Source: Cololabis saira (Eukaryota; Chordata; Actinopteri; Beloniformes; Belonidae). Taken from it: a stretch of DNA of 64,000 nucleotides. The position numbers and the translations under genes were made by a program. Location: positions 2,990,501 to 3,054,500 of the forward strand of contig NC_084601.1 of assembly GCF_033807715.1 (NCBI RefSeq), given 5' to 3'. Shown one piece after another: positions 1-10,299 of this stretch (the stretch's first letter is position 1; each line of letters opens with the position of its first letter). The notes under the pieces were generated by a model that did no database searches, was not told the origin of the DNA, and worked only from the letters and a program-made list of their open reading frames with translations.

Positions 1-860
1 CGAACTACGTGTCCTTGTCAAATGTATTTATTAAGTGTTGAATGTGCAGTGTCTATTTTGCTGTTAAAACCGTGAGGCGGGGAGTTCCGGGCCACGCGGG
101 ACAATGCCCCCCACGACCCGGACCCCCCGCCCTTCGCCTATGTGCGTATGAATCGTGTAGGGGGGGAAGGAGGGGGAGCGGAGGCCGAAGCCAGGAAGCA
201 GGACCAGCAAAGCCGGCCCTGATAAGACACCCGCGTCCCCCCACCGGCCATCCAGTAGACGGGGGCCGGCCCTCCGAGCCGGGCCAGGGCCCCACCGTAC
301 CTCCACGGGCGCCCCCAGCGCCGCCGGAGCCCCCAGACGGAGGGGGAAACGGTCCAACATCCTCCCATTCATACTGACAACATAAGACATAGACACCTGG
401 GAATGGTGCCACCCCGCCGCCGCGCCCGCCCGTGCACCCCCCGGTCAGGGGAGGCCCGATCCCCGGACCCGGCCCCACCCCCCCCCCCGAGGCCACCCCG
501 GCGGACACCCCAAGGGTCACGGAGTCCCCACATCCGCAGGGGCACTCGGCCCCCGCCCAGCGACGGAGGACCAAGGCAGCAATGCCCCCCCAGCGCAGAC
601 AGCAACCCCCCACCCAGGCAGGGCCGGGCCCTCCGAGTGGGAACCCCACGTCCACGGCCCAGCCCCCTCCGGGAGACCCGGAGACGCCAAAGCCACAGCC
701 CCCCGCCCGAGCCCCCCCAGCCACCCCCCCCCACCGCCATGAGGCAACCCCCCCACAGGCCCCCAAGGCCCCCACCAGCCAGGGACAGGGCCCCGCGGCC
801 CCCCCCACCGCCCCCCAGGGCAGTGGGGGGGGGCCGAGTATATTATCAAAAACATTCTAG
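1..860. repeat. GC-rich, C-run low-complexity sequence
   Basis: From about 95 to 840 the plus strand is extremely C-rich with runs of C and CCG/CCA. It opens long frames on both strands at once, which is the usual sign of composition bias rather than coding. No domain is recognisable. It lies next to a LINE-like tail at 861-1065, so it may be the untranslated part of a retroelement, but this is inference. Confidence 0.6.
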
Positions 861-1065
861 AATGTGAAACGTCAATTTTATATTTTGTCTTACTTATTTT
901 TGTCTTCTTTATGTATTGTTTGTTTCCACAGAGTAAAGTTAATGTCTCGTATTTAAACTGATCTTAAGATAAAAAGGGTGGGCACTATAAGCTACGGCTT
1001 CAGCTACACCTTTTCGGCAAAAGAAATGTTTATTTTACCTTTTCATCTCGTTTTGTAAAAAAGTG
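861..1065 (+). repeat. LINE-like 3' tail interrupted by the copia insertion
   Basis: AT-rich sequence containing the phrase ACACCTTTTCGG after an ATAAGCT motif; a related phrase recurs near 29640-29670. The sequence continues after the copia element at 8946-8985, where it ends in an ATTC repeat. This suggests the copia element landed in the 3' tail of an older retroelement. The family is not identified. Confidence 0.45.
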
Positions 1066-1287
1066 TGTTGACGCTGCCATTGTTTAAGGGCTGGAATGCC
1101 GTGAGAAAAACATAACGGAGGAAATAACTCAGCCACAATCATCCACTTTGTTTGACTGGCACATGCTACTCTCTCAGGAGCAAGCCGGAGTCATTTATTG
1201 ACAATCATAAATCAAGAACACCTGTGTGACTCCACCCACTTCCGGTTAGTGTGGTCAATATAAGAACATAAACAAAAACATCCAACA
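1066..1287 (-). repeat. 3' LTR of the copia element
   Basis: A 222-bp direct repeat of 8719-8940. Its ends are the inverted TGTTG/CAACA. A minus-strand AATAAA lies at 1194-1199. It differs from the other LTR at about two sites (near 1093 and 1187 by eye). Confidence 0.93.
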
Positions 1288-1303
1288 CCCCCACTTGTTC
1301 TTA
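1288..1303 (-). other. Copia polypurine tract
   Basis: In the minus sense a purine-rich run ending in GTGGGGG abuts the 3' LTR, the expected position for the plus-strand primer. Confidence 0.7.
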
Positions 1304-1337
1304 GGTTGCCAGCACATATCAAATAATAGCCATCATT

Positions 1338-2844
1338 TCAAACACCAAAAATGAAACATACAAATTTAGCCATTCTGGCTTTGGTTACAGATTTTGTGAA
1401 AATGTCTGCCACCATATCTTCTGTTGGACAAAACACAACGGTCACTTTTCCATTGACAAGTGCAGATCGGATAAAGTGATACCTGATATCAATGTGACGA
1501 CAGACAGACAGGGTCCTTAGAAAGTGCGATTGTGCCTTGATTGTCCTCATAAACTGTCACAGGTGCATATTTACAGTGATTGTCCATCTCATTCATTAAA
1601 TTTACAAGATACAAGCTTTCCTGTGTTGTTGCAGCTAAAGCCATGTATTCTGCTTCACATGTGGATAGAGCAACAGTGTGTTGTTTCTTACTCTTCCAGG
1701 AAATAATGGGTCCTGTCTTAGATAAACTGAAACAGTAACCAGTCATACTACGTCTGTCGTTCTGGTCTGCCACCCAGTCTGCATCACTGTATGCTAGAAG
1801 TTTTAGATTCTCGTCACTTTTCTTGAAACACATTTCCTGGTCCACAGTGCCTTTCAGATACCTCAACACATGTTTTGCAGCAACCCAGTGTTGTTCTTTG
1901 GGTTCAGACAAATATTGTGACAGCTTACTGACAATAAAACTCAGGTCTGGCCTTGTACAGGTCATTACATAGATTAAACTGCCAACTATCATACGGTATC
2001 TTTTTGGTTCAACAAGTTCACCTTCATCATCAAATTTCAGTTTACATTCACATGGGGTACACCTCGTTTTACAGTGAGTCATGTCAAATCTCTCCAATAA
2101 CTTTGCAATGTATCTTTTCTGGTTCATCTTTATTTCACCTCCTTTCTGTGTGAAATCAATTCCTAGAAAGTGCTTAAGTTTTCCAAGATCTTTCATTTTA
2201 AACTTTGCTCCCAACATTTTCTTCACACTCCTAAGTATCTGATCATCACTCGCTGCAATAATGAGGTCTTCAACCCAAATGATCAATATTACCCGTCCAT
2301 TTTCTGTTTGTTTGTTATAAACACAGTAATCAACTGAATCCTGAACAAAACCATTTCCTGTGAGAAAATCATGAAGCATTTTGTTCCAGTTTCTTCCTGA
2401 CTGTTTAAGACCATAAAGAGATTTATTAAGTCTAAAGACTAATTTCTCACCAGTATCTGACTTGACTTCAAATCCTTCTGGTTGTTCTACAAACACTTCA
2501 CAATCGATCGGGGCATGAAGGTATGCAGTCTTTACATCCATCTGATGTAGTTCTAAATCATACTGCGCTGCAAGCTGCATTAAGCTACGTACAGATGTCA
2601 TATCAGCAGTAGGAGAAAAAGTTTCTTTAAAATCAATGCCAGAAACTTGACTGTAGCCTTTTGGCACGTATCTAGCTTTGTAAATAGTTTCTACAGGACT
2701 TTCCTTTACAGCATAAACCCACCTGCCCCCCACTGCATGTTTGCCCTCAGGTAAGGTGGTTAAGGTAAAGGTGTCATTCTCCTGCAAAGAATCAATTTCC
2801 TCCTTCATAGCTTTAGCCCATAATTTAGCTTTAGCCCATAATTC
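1338..2844 (-). pseudogene. Copia reverse transcriptase and RNase H region
   Basis: The RT opens near 2808 with the copia-type block DTFTLTTLPEGK and runs about 440 codons. The catalytic box reads WVED (about 2263-2274) where copia families normally have an Asp-Asp pair, so the first Asp is Glu. RNase H signatures follow: SDADWVADQNDRRS, CEAEYMALA and EDNQGTIAL. The frame breaks near 1489-1515 and continues in another frame to about 1338 with IDIRYHFIR and DIFTKSV. At its start an 18-bp unit is tandemly duplicated (2809-2844). The region is clearly recognisable but disabled. Confidence 0.9.
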
Positions 2845-4161
2845 TGCTAATTGCTTCCTTCATTGTCTGGAGGACACCACATGCAACTCTGTAGCAATAG
2901 TCAATAGTCATTTCCTGATCCTCGACACATTTTACCTCATTAGAAGAATCTGTATAGTACTGAGGAGGTCTCCTCTCTCTCTTTGGGTAACGTGTAATAT
3001 GACTGCTTTCTCCCCCATTTGTGCTCACATTTGTGTCACTGGTCTCATCTTTTATTTCTTGTGGAGCTATTTGCACCAGGTCAGATTTTGGTAACTCCAT
3101 GCCTCTAGACAAAACATGCTCCTCTATTTCTTCATCTGTCTGAGTATAGCATTCATTAGCTTTCTTTGTGATGAACTTCACCAGCCTGTTTTTCAGTATT
3201 CTTCCTGTGTCTGGATAAAAGACAAGATATGCAGGACTGTTTTTATCATAACCTACAAAAATCCCTTTGTCACAGCGTGCATCCAGCTTTTTCTTATCAT
3301 GATTGTAGGCATAGCATTCTGACCCAAAAATTCTCATTTGAGAGAGATCAGGCTTCTTTCCAGTTAACACAGTGTATGTAGTTTGCTTGAGCCGTCTGTT
3401 GTAACACCGATTACGAATAATTGCAGCAGCCTGAACTGCATAAGTCCACAACTCTTTTGGTAAATTACTCCCAATTAACATGCACCGGGCCATCTCAAAT
3501 AAAGTCCTCCAACTTCTTTCAGCTGTCCCATTCTGATGGAGGGAATGAGGGGCTGATCTTTCATATCTAATGGAATTTCTGCTGAGCAGTGACTGAAAAT
3601 CACATGATGTAAATTCAGTTCCATTATCTGATCTTAAAGTTTTAATTTTACCATAAGGTGCAACATCAGCAATAAACGCTTCTGTTCCTTTAACAGCATC
3701 ACTCTTGGCTTTTAAGAAATAAGTAAAGATGGCACCAGAATAGTCATCAGTAAACGCTAAAGCATATCTCAATCCATCTTTTGCTACAGGCTGTACTGGT
3801 CCAGCCAGGTCTGCATGTACTAGTTCTAGAACACCCTTTGCTTTTTCATCCGGTTCTCAGTTTCTGCTCTGTGCAAATTTTCCTTGAATACACACTTCAC
3901 ATTTCATTTCAGACTTTTCAGATTTGTTCTTAATTGTCATACCCTTTGCAACACTCTCCAGACTCAACACATCATCGTAATTACAATGGCCTAAAATTTC
4001 ATGCCACGTCTGGATGTCATAGCAACCATTGCAAACATCACTTAGGTCCTTAACTGTTTTCAGATAAAACAGTCTGTCACACACATGAATGTCAAAAGCT
4101 GCACCATTTTTGTGAATGAGTCTGTTCTGACCTTCTTTGAAGATTACCGTTGCTCCTTGGG
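2845..4161 (-). pseudogene. Copia integrase region
   Basis: In the minus sense this begins directly after the LINE with the GAG-pre-integrase zinc region (HEILGH followed by CEVC). The DDE catalytic core follows: first Asp in HADLAGP, second in RSDNGTEF, Glu in NGTAERSW, all present. An in-frame TGA at about 3857 separates the zinc region from the core; its position fits decay of a CGA codon. The frame ends at about 2831 just before the RT domain, where the reading frame changes. Integrase would insert the cDNA copy into the genome. The catalytic residues survive but the reading frame does not. Confidence 0.9.
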
Positions 4162-4368
4162 CAGTTCAATTCAATTCAATTCAATTTTATTTATATAGCG
4201 TCTAATACAACAGAGTTGTCTCTAGACGCTTTACAGAGACCCATACCCAGAACATGACCCCCGAGCAGTTATTACATAAACAATGGCAGGTAAAAACTCC
4301 CCTAGTGGGAGAAAAACCTTAAGCCAAACAGTGGCAAGGAAAAACTCCCCTTTAGGAGGGAAGAAACC

Positions 4369-4905
4369 TTGAGCAGGACCAGGCTCATCAGGGGGGACCC
4401 TCCTGCCGAGGGCCAGACTGGTGGGTCAGGGACGGCAACAGCACAGCAGGCAGGTGGAAGCAGCAACGGGATGACCGGGGGTGGGGACCGCAGGCCAGCA
4501 CCAGCTCCCGAAGCTCCGGCCCAATCAGCAAGTCCCAGGTTGGGGTGCAGGGTCAGGAAAAGACTTGTGCTCCGTAATGCAAGCTACAAGCCACCCATGG
4601 CCACCTGCAGGACAAAAGAGAGAAAAGGGAGGAGAAGGGGGGGGCAGCAACGGGATGACCAGGGGTGGGGACCGCAGGCCAGCACGCAGCTCCCGAAGCT
4701 CCGGCCCGATCAGCAAGTCCCAGGTTGGGGTGCAGGGTCAGGGAAAGACTTGTGCTCCGTAATGCAAGCTACAAGCCACCCACGACCACCTGCAGGTTCC
4801 GGTGTCCGGCAAAGGATGCTGCAACATGGACAAAAGAGAGAAAAGGGAGGAGAAGGGGGGGGCCAGCACAAGAAACCACAGGAGCGACTCTGACACACTA
4901 AAGTT
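4369..4905 (-). repeat. Tandem repeat in the LINE 3' UTR (~185-bp unit)
   Basis: The 3' UTR of this copy contains about two units of a ~184-bp C/G-rich repeat, marked by repeats of CTTGTGCTCCGTAATGCAAG near 4562 and 4749. The copy at 10.3-10.96 kb has about three or more units and the one at 55.8-56.1 kb about one. Confidence 0.8.
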
Positions 4906-4952
4906 TACACTACCTAGAGATTTACCAACACCAGCTAGAGGTTTACTAAACA

Positions 4953-7565
4953 CTAACTATAGGCTTTACTAAACAGAAATGTTTTAAGTTTAGTTTTAAA
5001 GGTGGAGGTGGTGTCAGCCCCCTTAACCCAGATTGGAAGTTGGTTCCATAGTAGTGGCGCCTGATAGCAGAACGCCCGCCCTCCAAATCTACATTTAGAT
5101 ACTCTAGGAACTACAAGTAAACCTGCACTCTGAGAACGGAGAGCTCTGACAGGAACATAAGGCACTATCAGGTCTTGCAAATAATGCGGAGCTAAGCCGT
5201 TTTGGGCTTTATACGCAAGTAATACAATTTTAAATTGGATTCTGAATTTTACGGGTAACCAATGGAGCGACGCTAACACTGGAGAGACGTGGTCTCTCCT
5301 GCTAATTCCTGTCAGTACTCGTGCTGCTGCATTTTGGATCAGCTGGAGCCTATTCAGCAAATTACTTGGACATCCTGCTAACAACACATTACAGTAATCT
5401 AGTCTAGAAGATACAAACGCATGAACTAGTTTTTCTGCATCACTCTGTGAGAGGATTTTCCTAATCTTTGCAATATTACGGAGATGGAAAAAGGCTATTT
5501 TACAAACCTGATTGACATATGGTTTAAACGACAAATCCTGATCGAAAATAACACCAAGATTTCTCACAGTTGCACTGGAAGCCATCGCAACACCATCTAA
5601 TCCCTTCCTAAGATGCTCTGGACCAAGAATGATAACCTCTGTTTTATCTGAATTTAGAAGCAGGAAATTTCTGGACATCCAGTCCTTGATGTCCCTAAGA
5701 CATGCCTGAAGTTTAGCTAACGGTTCTGTTTCATCCGGCTTCATAGACAAATAGAGCTGCGTATCATCAGCATAACAATGAAAGTGTATGCCGTGATTCT
5801 GGATTATACTTCCCAACGGCTGCATGTATAAACTGAACAAGATTGGCCCTAGCACTGAACCCTGCGGAACACCATAACAGACCCTTGACTGTTCTGAAGA
5901 AACCTCATGTACATGAACAAACTGGAACCTGTCAGATAGGTATGATTTGAACCAACATAGAGCTGTCCCTTTAATCCCAACAACATGCTCTAACCTGTGC
6001 AGTAAAATGCCATGATCTATAGTGTCAAAAGCAGCACTGAGGTCCAGTAGAACCAGTATGGACACTAATCCCTTATCTGAGGCCATAAGGAGGTCATTCG
6101 TGACTCGAACAAGTGCTGTCTCTGTGCTATGATGCATTCTGAACCCTGACTGAAAGACTTCAAACAGATCATTTCTATACAAATAGTCAAATAACTGGCT
6201 TGAAACTGCCTTTTCCAGAATTTTAGACAAAAATGGAAGGTTGGAAATTGGTCTATAATTAGCTAAGGTGTCTGGGTCAAGAGAAGGTTTTTTAAGTAAA
6301 GGTTTAATTACTGCGACTTTGAAAACCTGTGGTACATATCCTAAACTTAGGGATAAGTTAATTTGGTCCAGTATTGTCGTACCAATAAGAGAAAAAATAT
6401 GTTTGAATAGACGAGTCGGGATGGGGTCTAACATACATGTGGTTGACTTAGCTTTATTAACGAGTGAAGTCAGCTCAGGGAGGTCTATAGGATCAAAACA
6501 GTCTAGAGACAAGTCAGAGCCTAGGGAAGTCGCTAAAGCTGAAGAAACACCTACAACCGGCTGGTTGATTTCTTCTCTAATTCTCGCGATTTTACTGTTG
6601 AAGAAGCCCATAAAGTCCTCACTACTGAGAGCTGCAGGAATGCACGGCTCAACAGAGTTGTGACTCTTTGTCAGCCTGGCTACAGTGCTGAACAGAAAAC
6701 GTGGGTTACTTTTGTTATCCTCTATCAACGTTGAATAATAAGCTGTTCTGGCTTTGCGAATGGCTTTTTTATATACTATTAGAATATCTTTCCATTCACG
6801 ATGAGAGTCTACAGACCTACAAGAGTACCACTTCCTTTCCATTTTACGCACGTTTTGTTTCAACATGCGGATATCTGAATTATACCAGGGAGTTAAGCTC
6901 CTGTGGCTAGAAACCCTCCTTTTCAAAGGAGCAACTTCATCTAAAGCTGAATGCAACAAATCAGCAGTGTTACTAGCAAGGAAATCAACATCTGCAGAGG
7001 TAGAACCCAGGTCACTGGCCTCGACTACATCACTATTTCGCACTGTCGTAAGATAAGCAATGGCCTCCCTAAATTTAACAATAACTTCATCAGACAAACA
7101 TCTGCTAAAATAATACCTCCTATTTTGCACTTCAACATCAACAAAATTAAATTCAAACGTTATTAAGTAATGGTCGGATAAAAGGGAGTTTACAGGTGAC
7201 ACCAACAGACCATCAGTTTCAACACCGTAGGTGAGAACGAGATCGAGAGTATGATTAAAACAGTGCGTCGGTTTATCCACTTTTTGTGAGATACCCATTG
7301 ATTCTAGAAGAGAATCGAAGGCTAATTTAAGATTATCGCTTTCAACATCCATATGAATGTTAAAATCACCCACTATGATGAATTTATCTGTGCTGATCAA
7401 TAATCCAGAAAGGAAATCTGAAAATTCAGACAAAAACTCCAGATACGCACCAGCCGGGGGCCGGTACACTACCACTAACACAACTGGCTTCTCTGATTTC
7501 CGGCTCGGAAATTTCAGACCAAGCATGAGGCTTTCAAATGTATTATAGTTGCACTTGGGTTCAAT
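4953..7565 (-). CDS. LINE ORF2: partial endonuclease plus reverse transcriptase, open
   Basis: About 870 codons belong to the LINE; the upstream in-frame ATG (7613) lies in copia sequence. The apurinic-type endonuclease retains VYRPP, the GDFNIH block and the SDHYLI block but lacks its N-terminus. The reverse transcriptase has the conserved ANYRPISNLPFLSKILEK, DLSAAFDTIDH, GVPQGSVLGP and catalytic YADD. The C-terminal region ends [14 protein letters not shown], a tail shared with every other copy in the window. The role would be target-primed reverse transcription. The lack of stops over 2.6 kb points to recent insertion, but the missing endonuclease start makes autonomous activity unlikely. 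Confidence 0.9.
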   Translation of the reverse strand: MEPKCNYNTFESLMLGLKFPSRKSEKPVVLVVVYRPPAGAYLEFLSEFSDFLSGLLISTDKFIIVGDFNIHMDVESDNLKLAFDSLLESMGISQKVDKPTHCFNHTLDLVLTYGVETDGLLVSPVNSLLSDHYLITFEFNFVDVEVQNRRYYFSRCLSDEVIVKFREAIAYLTTVRNSDVVEASDLGSTSADVDFLASNTADLLHSALDEVAPLKRRVSSHRSLTPWYNSDIRMLKQNVRKMERKWYSCRSVDSHREWKDILIVYKKAIRKARTAYYSTLIEDNKSNPRFLFSTVARLTKSHNSVEPCIPAALSSEDFMGFFNSKIARIREEINQPVVGVSSALATSLGSDLSLDCFDPIDLPELTSLVNKAKSTTCMLDPIPTRLFKHIFSLIGTTILDQINLSLSLGYVPQVFKVAVIKPLLKKPSLDPDTLANYRPISNLPFLSKILEKAVSSQLFDYLYRNDLFEVFQSGFRMHHSTETALVRVTNDLLMASDKGLVSILVLLDLSAAFDTIDHGILLHRLEHVVGIKGTALCWFKSYLSDRFQFVHVHEVSSEQSRVCYGVPQGSVLGPILFSLYMQPLGSIIQNHGIHFHCYADDTQLYLSMKPDETEPLAKLQACLRDIKDWMSRNFLLLNSDKTEVIILGPEHLRKGLDGVAMASSATVRNLGVIFDQDLSFKPYVNQVCKIAFFHLRNIAKIRKILSQSDAEKLVHAFVSSRLDYCNVLLAGCPSNLLNRLQLIQNAAARVLTGISRRDHVSPVLASLHWLPVKFRIQFKIVLLAYKAQNGLAPHYLQDLIVPYVPVRALRSQSAGLLVVPRVSKCRFGGRAFCYQAPLLWNQLPIWVKGADTTSTFKTKLKTFLFSKAYS

Positions 7566-8733
7566 CAGTTGCCGCTTTGACGGAGAATATGTCCTGCGTA
7601 AACGACGGGACATACAGCGCGTCCGTCAGCAGCACATCCACAACTCTCCCGTTGATGTCTCTCAGATGAAACTTGGCAGTACCCCTTTTCTCCGCAACTC
7701 CGCTGGTTTTCACCCCATCAGCCAACTCCAGAACGTGACTCTGTGGCTTGAAGCTTGCGTCGAAAAACTCAAATCTGGTGATGTCTGTCACGATGTGCCT
7801 TGTTGCGCCAGAATCCACCATAAGGCCCCTCTCCATCCTGCAGACAGGAGCGCCCTGGTCCACCATGAAAGCGAAGGTGTGGTCCTCTCCGTCCACTGCT
7901 TGTTTGGCTTTATCCTGCTTCTTCCGTCTGCAGTTTGCATCTCGATGCCCGGAACTCTTGCAGAAACTGCACCACCGTCTCTGATCTCTGCGCATCTCCG
8001 TGCTTTTTGCGCAGTCCCGCGCCATGTGTCCTTTCAGGCCGCAGGAATAACAGGTGATTGAGCTGACATCGGCTCTTCTCCTCTCACCAATTTTCATCAC
8101 ATTGTCATCAGTTGAGCAGACAGCCGCAAATTTCTCCGTGCTTTCATAACTTCTCAACTTGGTCTTGAACTCCGCAAAGGTTAACGTTTCATCACTTTGC
8201 GTAATGTGCACAGAGAATGGCTTAAACGCCTCTGGCAGGCCCTTTAAAATCATGACAGTCAGTAATCCATCGCTCAGACTTTCTCCTGCATTTCGCAGTG
8301 CAGTGATCGCCGTCTCTGCGCGGATAATGTAGTCAGTAACACTCTCGTTGATGGCCTTCTGAAGAGATGTCAGTTCAGTGTACAAACTTATAACGCACGG
8401 CTTCCCCGCGCCGGCATAATGATCTCTCAGGATTTTTAATGCTTTCCTGCCATCATCAGCAGCGTCTCTCATCACAAGGGACAAACTTTTGTCATCCAGG
8501 AACTGGATTAATTCAGCATACACCTGCTCATTCTTGTCGGCGTCCTCGTCTGCGTTCTCGTCACCGTCTCCAGGTGGTTCACCCAATATCGTGCTCTTGA
8601 GATCAATCAGGCGCAGGTGTGCCAGGAATTTCGTCTCCCATAACTCGTAGTTCTTTTCATCTCCGTCGAAACACAAACGATTCCATCGGCTTCCAAACTC
8701 CTTTCTGGGCCCATAACCTGTTGACGCTGCCAT
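7566..8733 (-). pseudogene. Copia gag-protease (N-terminal part of gag-pol, cut by LINE)
   Basis: Open for about 390 codons from the ATG at 8733. The gag body is followed by a CCHC zinc knuckle (CYSCGLKGHMARDC), a second Cys/His cluster (CSFCKSSGHRDANC), then the aspartic protease motif DSGA in LMVDSGATRHIV. Gag binds and packages the element RNA and protease processes the polyprotein. The frame is intact up to the LINE insertion at 7566-7570 and would continue into pol, so gag and pol form one frame in this family. The ATG is in the LTR. The product here would be a truncated gag-protease fused to foreign sequence. Confidence 0.9.
8705..8718 (-). other. Copia primer-binding site (initiator tRNA-Met anticodon arm type)
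   Basis: Immediately inside the 5' LTR. The plus strand reads CTGGGCCCATAACC, which is the anticodon-arm sequence of eukaryotic initiator tRNA-Met, so the element RNA is complementary to it. Internal priming by a cleaved (half) initiator tRNA is known for Drosophila copia; assigning it here is inference from the match and its exact position next to the LTR. Confidence 0.75.
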
Positions 8734-8940
8734 TGTTTAAGGGCTGGAATGCCGAGAGAAAAACATAACGGAGGAAATAACTCAGCCACAATCATCCACT
8801 TTGTTTGACTGGCACATGCTACTCTCTCAGGAGCAAGCCAGAGTCATTTATTGACAATCATAAATCAAGAACACCTGTGTGACTCCACCCACTTCCGGTT
8901 AGTGTGGTCAATATAAGAACATAAACAAAAACATCCAACA
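8719..8940 (-). repeat. 5' LTR of the copia element
   Basis: 222 bp, matching 1066-1287. The gag ATG (8731-8733) lies inside the last 15 bases of this LTR in the minus sense, so the coding frame runs out of the LTR and through the primer-binding site. Confidence 0.93.
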
Positions 8941-8945
8941 AAGTG

Positions 8946-9290
8946 TGTACAAGCCGAACTAAAGATTCATTCATTCATTCAAGAACAAGATGCATCTCAG
9001 AGGCAGTCCAGCATGTTGCTGTGAGTCTTGCTGGGCGTGTAAAAATGAACGTGTATTTCTAGACGTGAAGCTCGGAGGTGTGACAGTGAATGGGAAGATG
9101 ACGTTCATAGATCTCTCCATGAACGCTTGCAGATACATTGCAGAGCATCTCTTCAGAAATAGGTGCAACACCTGAAAAGGAGGACTGAGTGTCAAAAAAC
9201 AATAAAGGCAGACAGGAATCGTGCTTGTATGGTGTTTGCCTTCTCACTGTAGTAGATATAAACATAGTTAATCATTTTATATAAGAACCA
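8946..9290. other. No gene seen
   Basis: Starts with the continuation of the target repeat and an ATTC run (8965-8980). The rest has no recognisable domain, RNA or repeat. Confidence 0.4.
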
Positions 9291-10061
9291 ATGTCTGAAT
9301 CGTTAGTTAAACTTCAGGCATGTCTTAGGGACATCAAGGACTGGATGTCCAGAAATTTCCTGCTTCTAAATTCAGATAAAACAGAGGTTATCATTCTTGG
9401 TCCAGAGCATCTTAGGAAGGGATTAGATGGTGTTGCGATGGCTTCCAGTGCAACTGTGAGAAACCTTGGTGTTATTTTCGATCAGGATTTGTCGTTTAAA
9501 CCATATGTCAATCAGGTTTGTAAAATAGCCTTTTTCCATCTCCGTAATATTGCAAAGATTAGGAAAATCCTCTCGCAGAGTGATGCAGAAAAACTAGTTC
9601 ATGCGTTTGTATCTTCTAGACTAGATTACTGTAATGTGTTGTTAGCAGGATGTCCAAGTAATTTGCTGAATAGGCTCCAGCTGATCCAAAATGCAGCAGC
9701 ACGAGTACTGACAGGAATTAGCAGGAGAGACCACGTCTCTCCAGTGTTAGCGTCGCTCCATTGGTTACCCGTAAAATTCAGAATCCAATTTAAAATTTTA
9801 TTACTTGCGTATAAAGCCCAAAACGGCTTAGCTCCGCATTATTTGCAAGACCTGATATCTAAATGTAGATTTGGAGGGCGGGCGTTCTGCTATCAGGCAC
9901 CACTACTATGGAACCAACTTCCAATCTGGGTTAAGGAGGCTGACACCACCTCCACCTTTAAAACTAAACTTAAAACCTTTCTGTTTAGTAAAGCCTATAG
10001 TTAGTGTTTAGTAAACCTCTAGCTGGTGTTGGTAAATCTCTAGGTAGTGTAAACTTTAGTG

Positions 10062-10286
10062 CAGGGGTCATCAACCCTGGTCCTCGAGGGCCGGTGTCCT
10101 GCATGTTTTAGATGTTTCCCTGCTTTAACACACCTGATTCTAATTAATCATCGTCATCAGCTTGTCATCCAGGGCTGCACAATTCTGTTAATGACACAGT
10201 CACTTGTATCATGGTGCAATGAAGCAGGGAAATATCTCAAACCTGCAGGGACACCGGCCCTCGAGGACCAGGATTGGTGACCCCTG
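10062..10286. mobile_element. hAT-type MITE (225 bp) in the LINE 3' UTR
   Basis: Terminal inverted repeats begin CAGGGGTCATCAACC and end with the near-complement TTGGTGACCCCTG. It is flanked by an exact 8-bp duplication CTTTAGTG (10054-10061, 10287-10294). An 8-bp duplication with CAG ends is characteristic of hAT. There is no coding capacity. Confidence 0.92.
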
Positions 10287-10299
10287 CTTTAGTGTGTCA

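Larger units (their letters stand above)
4167..7565 (-). mobile_element. L2-like (CR1/L2 clade) LINE inserted in the copia body, 5' truncated
   Basis: A 3.4-kb insertion flanked by a 5-bp duplication (CAGTT at 4162-4166 and 7566-7570). In the minus sense it begins inside the endonuclease domain, continues through reverse transcriptase, a C-rich 3' UTR with a ~185-bp repeat, and ends in (ATTGA)n. Ending in a short tandem repeat rather than poly(A) is typical of CR1/L2-type elements. It must be younger than the copia insertion. Three more fragments of the same family occur at 9291-11215, 41140-42500 and 55364-56375. Confidence 0.9.
1066..8940 (-). mobile_element. Ty1/copia LTR retrotransposon, split by an L2-like LINE
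   Basis: Two 222-bp LTRs (1066-1287 and 8719-8940) differ at about two positions, start TGTTG and end CAACA, and are flanked by a 5-bp target duplication AAGTG (1061-1065 and 8941-8945). In the minus sense the order is LTR, primer site, gag with zinc knuckles, protease, integrase, reverse transcriptase, RNase H, polypurine tract, LTR. Integrase before RT defines the Ty1/copia order. Without the 3.4-kb LINE the element is about 4.47 kb. The body carries a stop and at least two frame breaks, so this copy is inactive, although the near-identical LTRs indicate a fairly recent insertion. Copia elements are known but generally rare in fish genomes. Confidence 0.93.

Noticed and set aside
42..867. 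Long overlapping open frames (110-250 codons) on both strands
   Set aside because: Pro/Gly/Arg-only composition caused by C-runs; no domain and simultaneous opening of several frames.
8702..8718. tRNA-like sequence (CTGGGCCCATAACC)
   Set aside because: Only the anticodon-arm piece is present, next to an LTR; it is a primer-binding site, not a tRNA gene.
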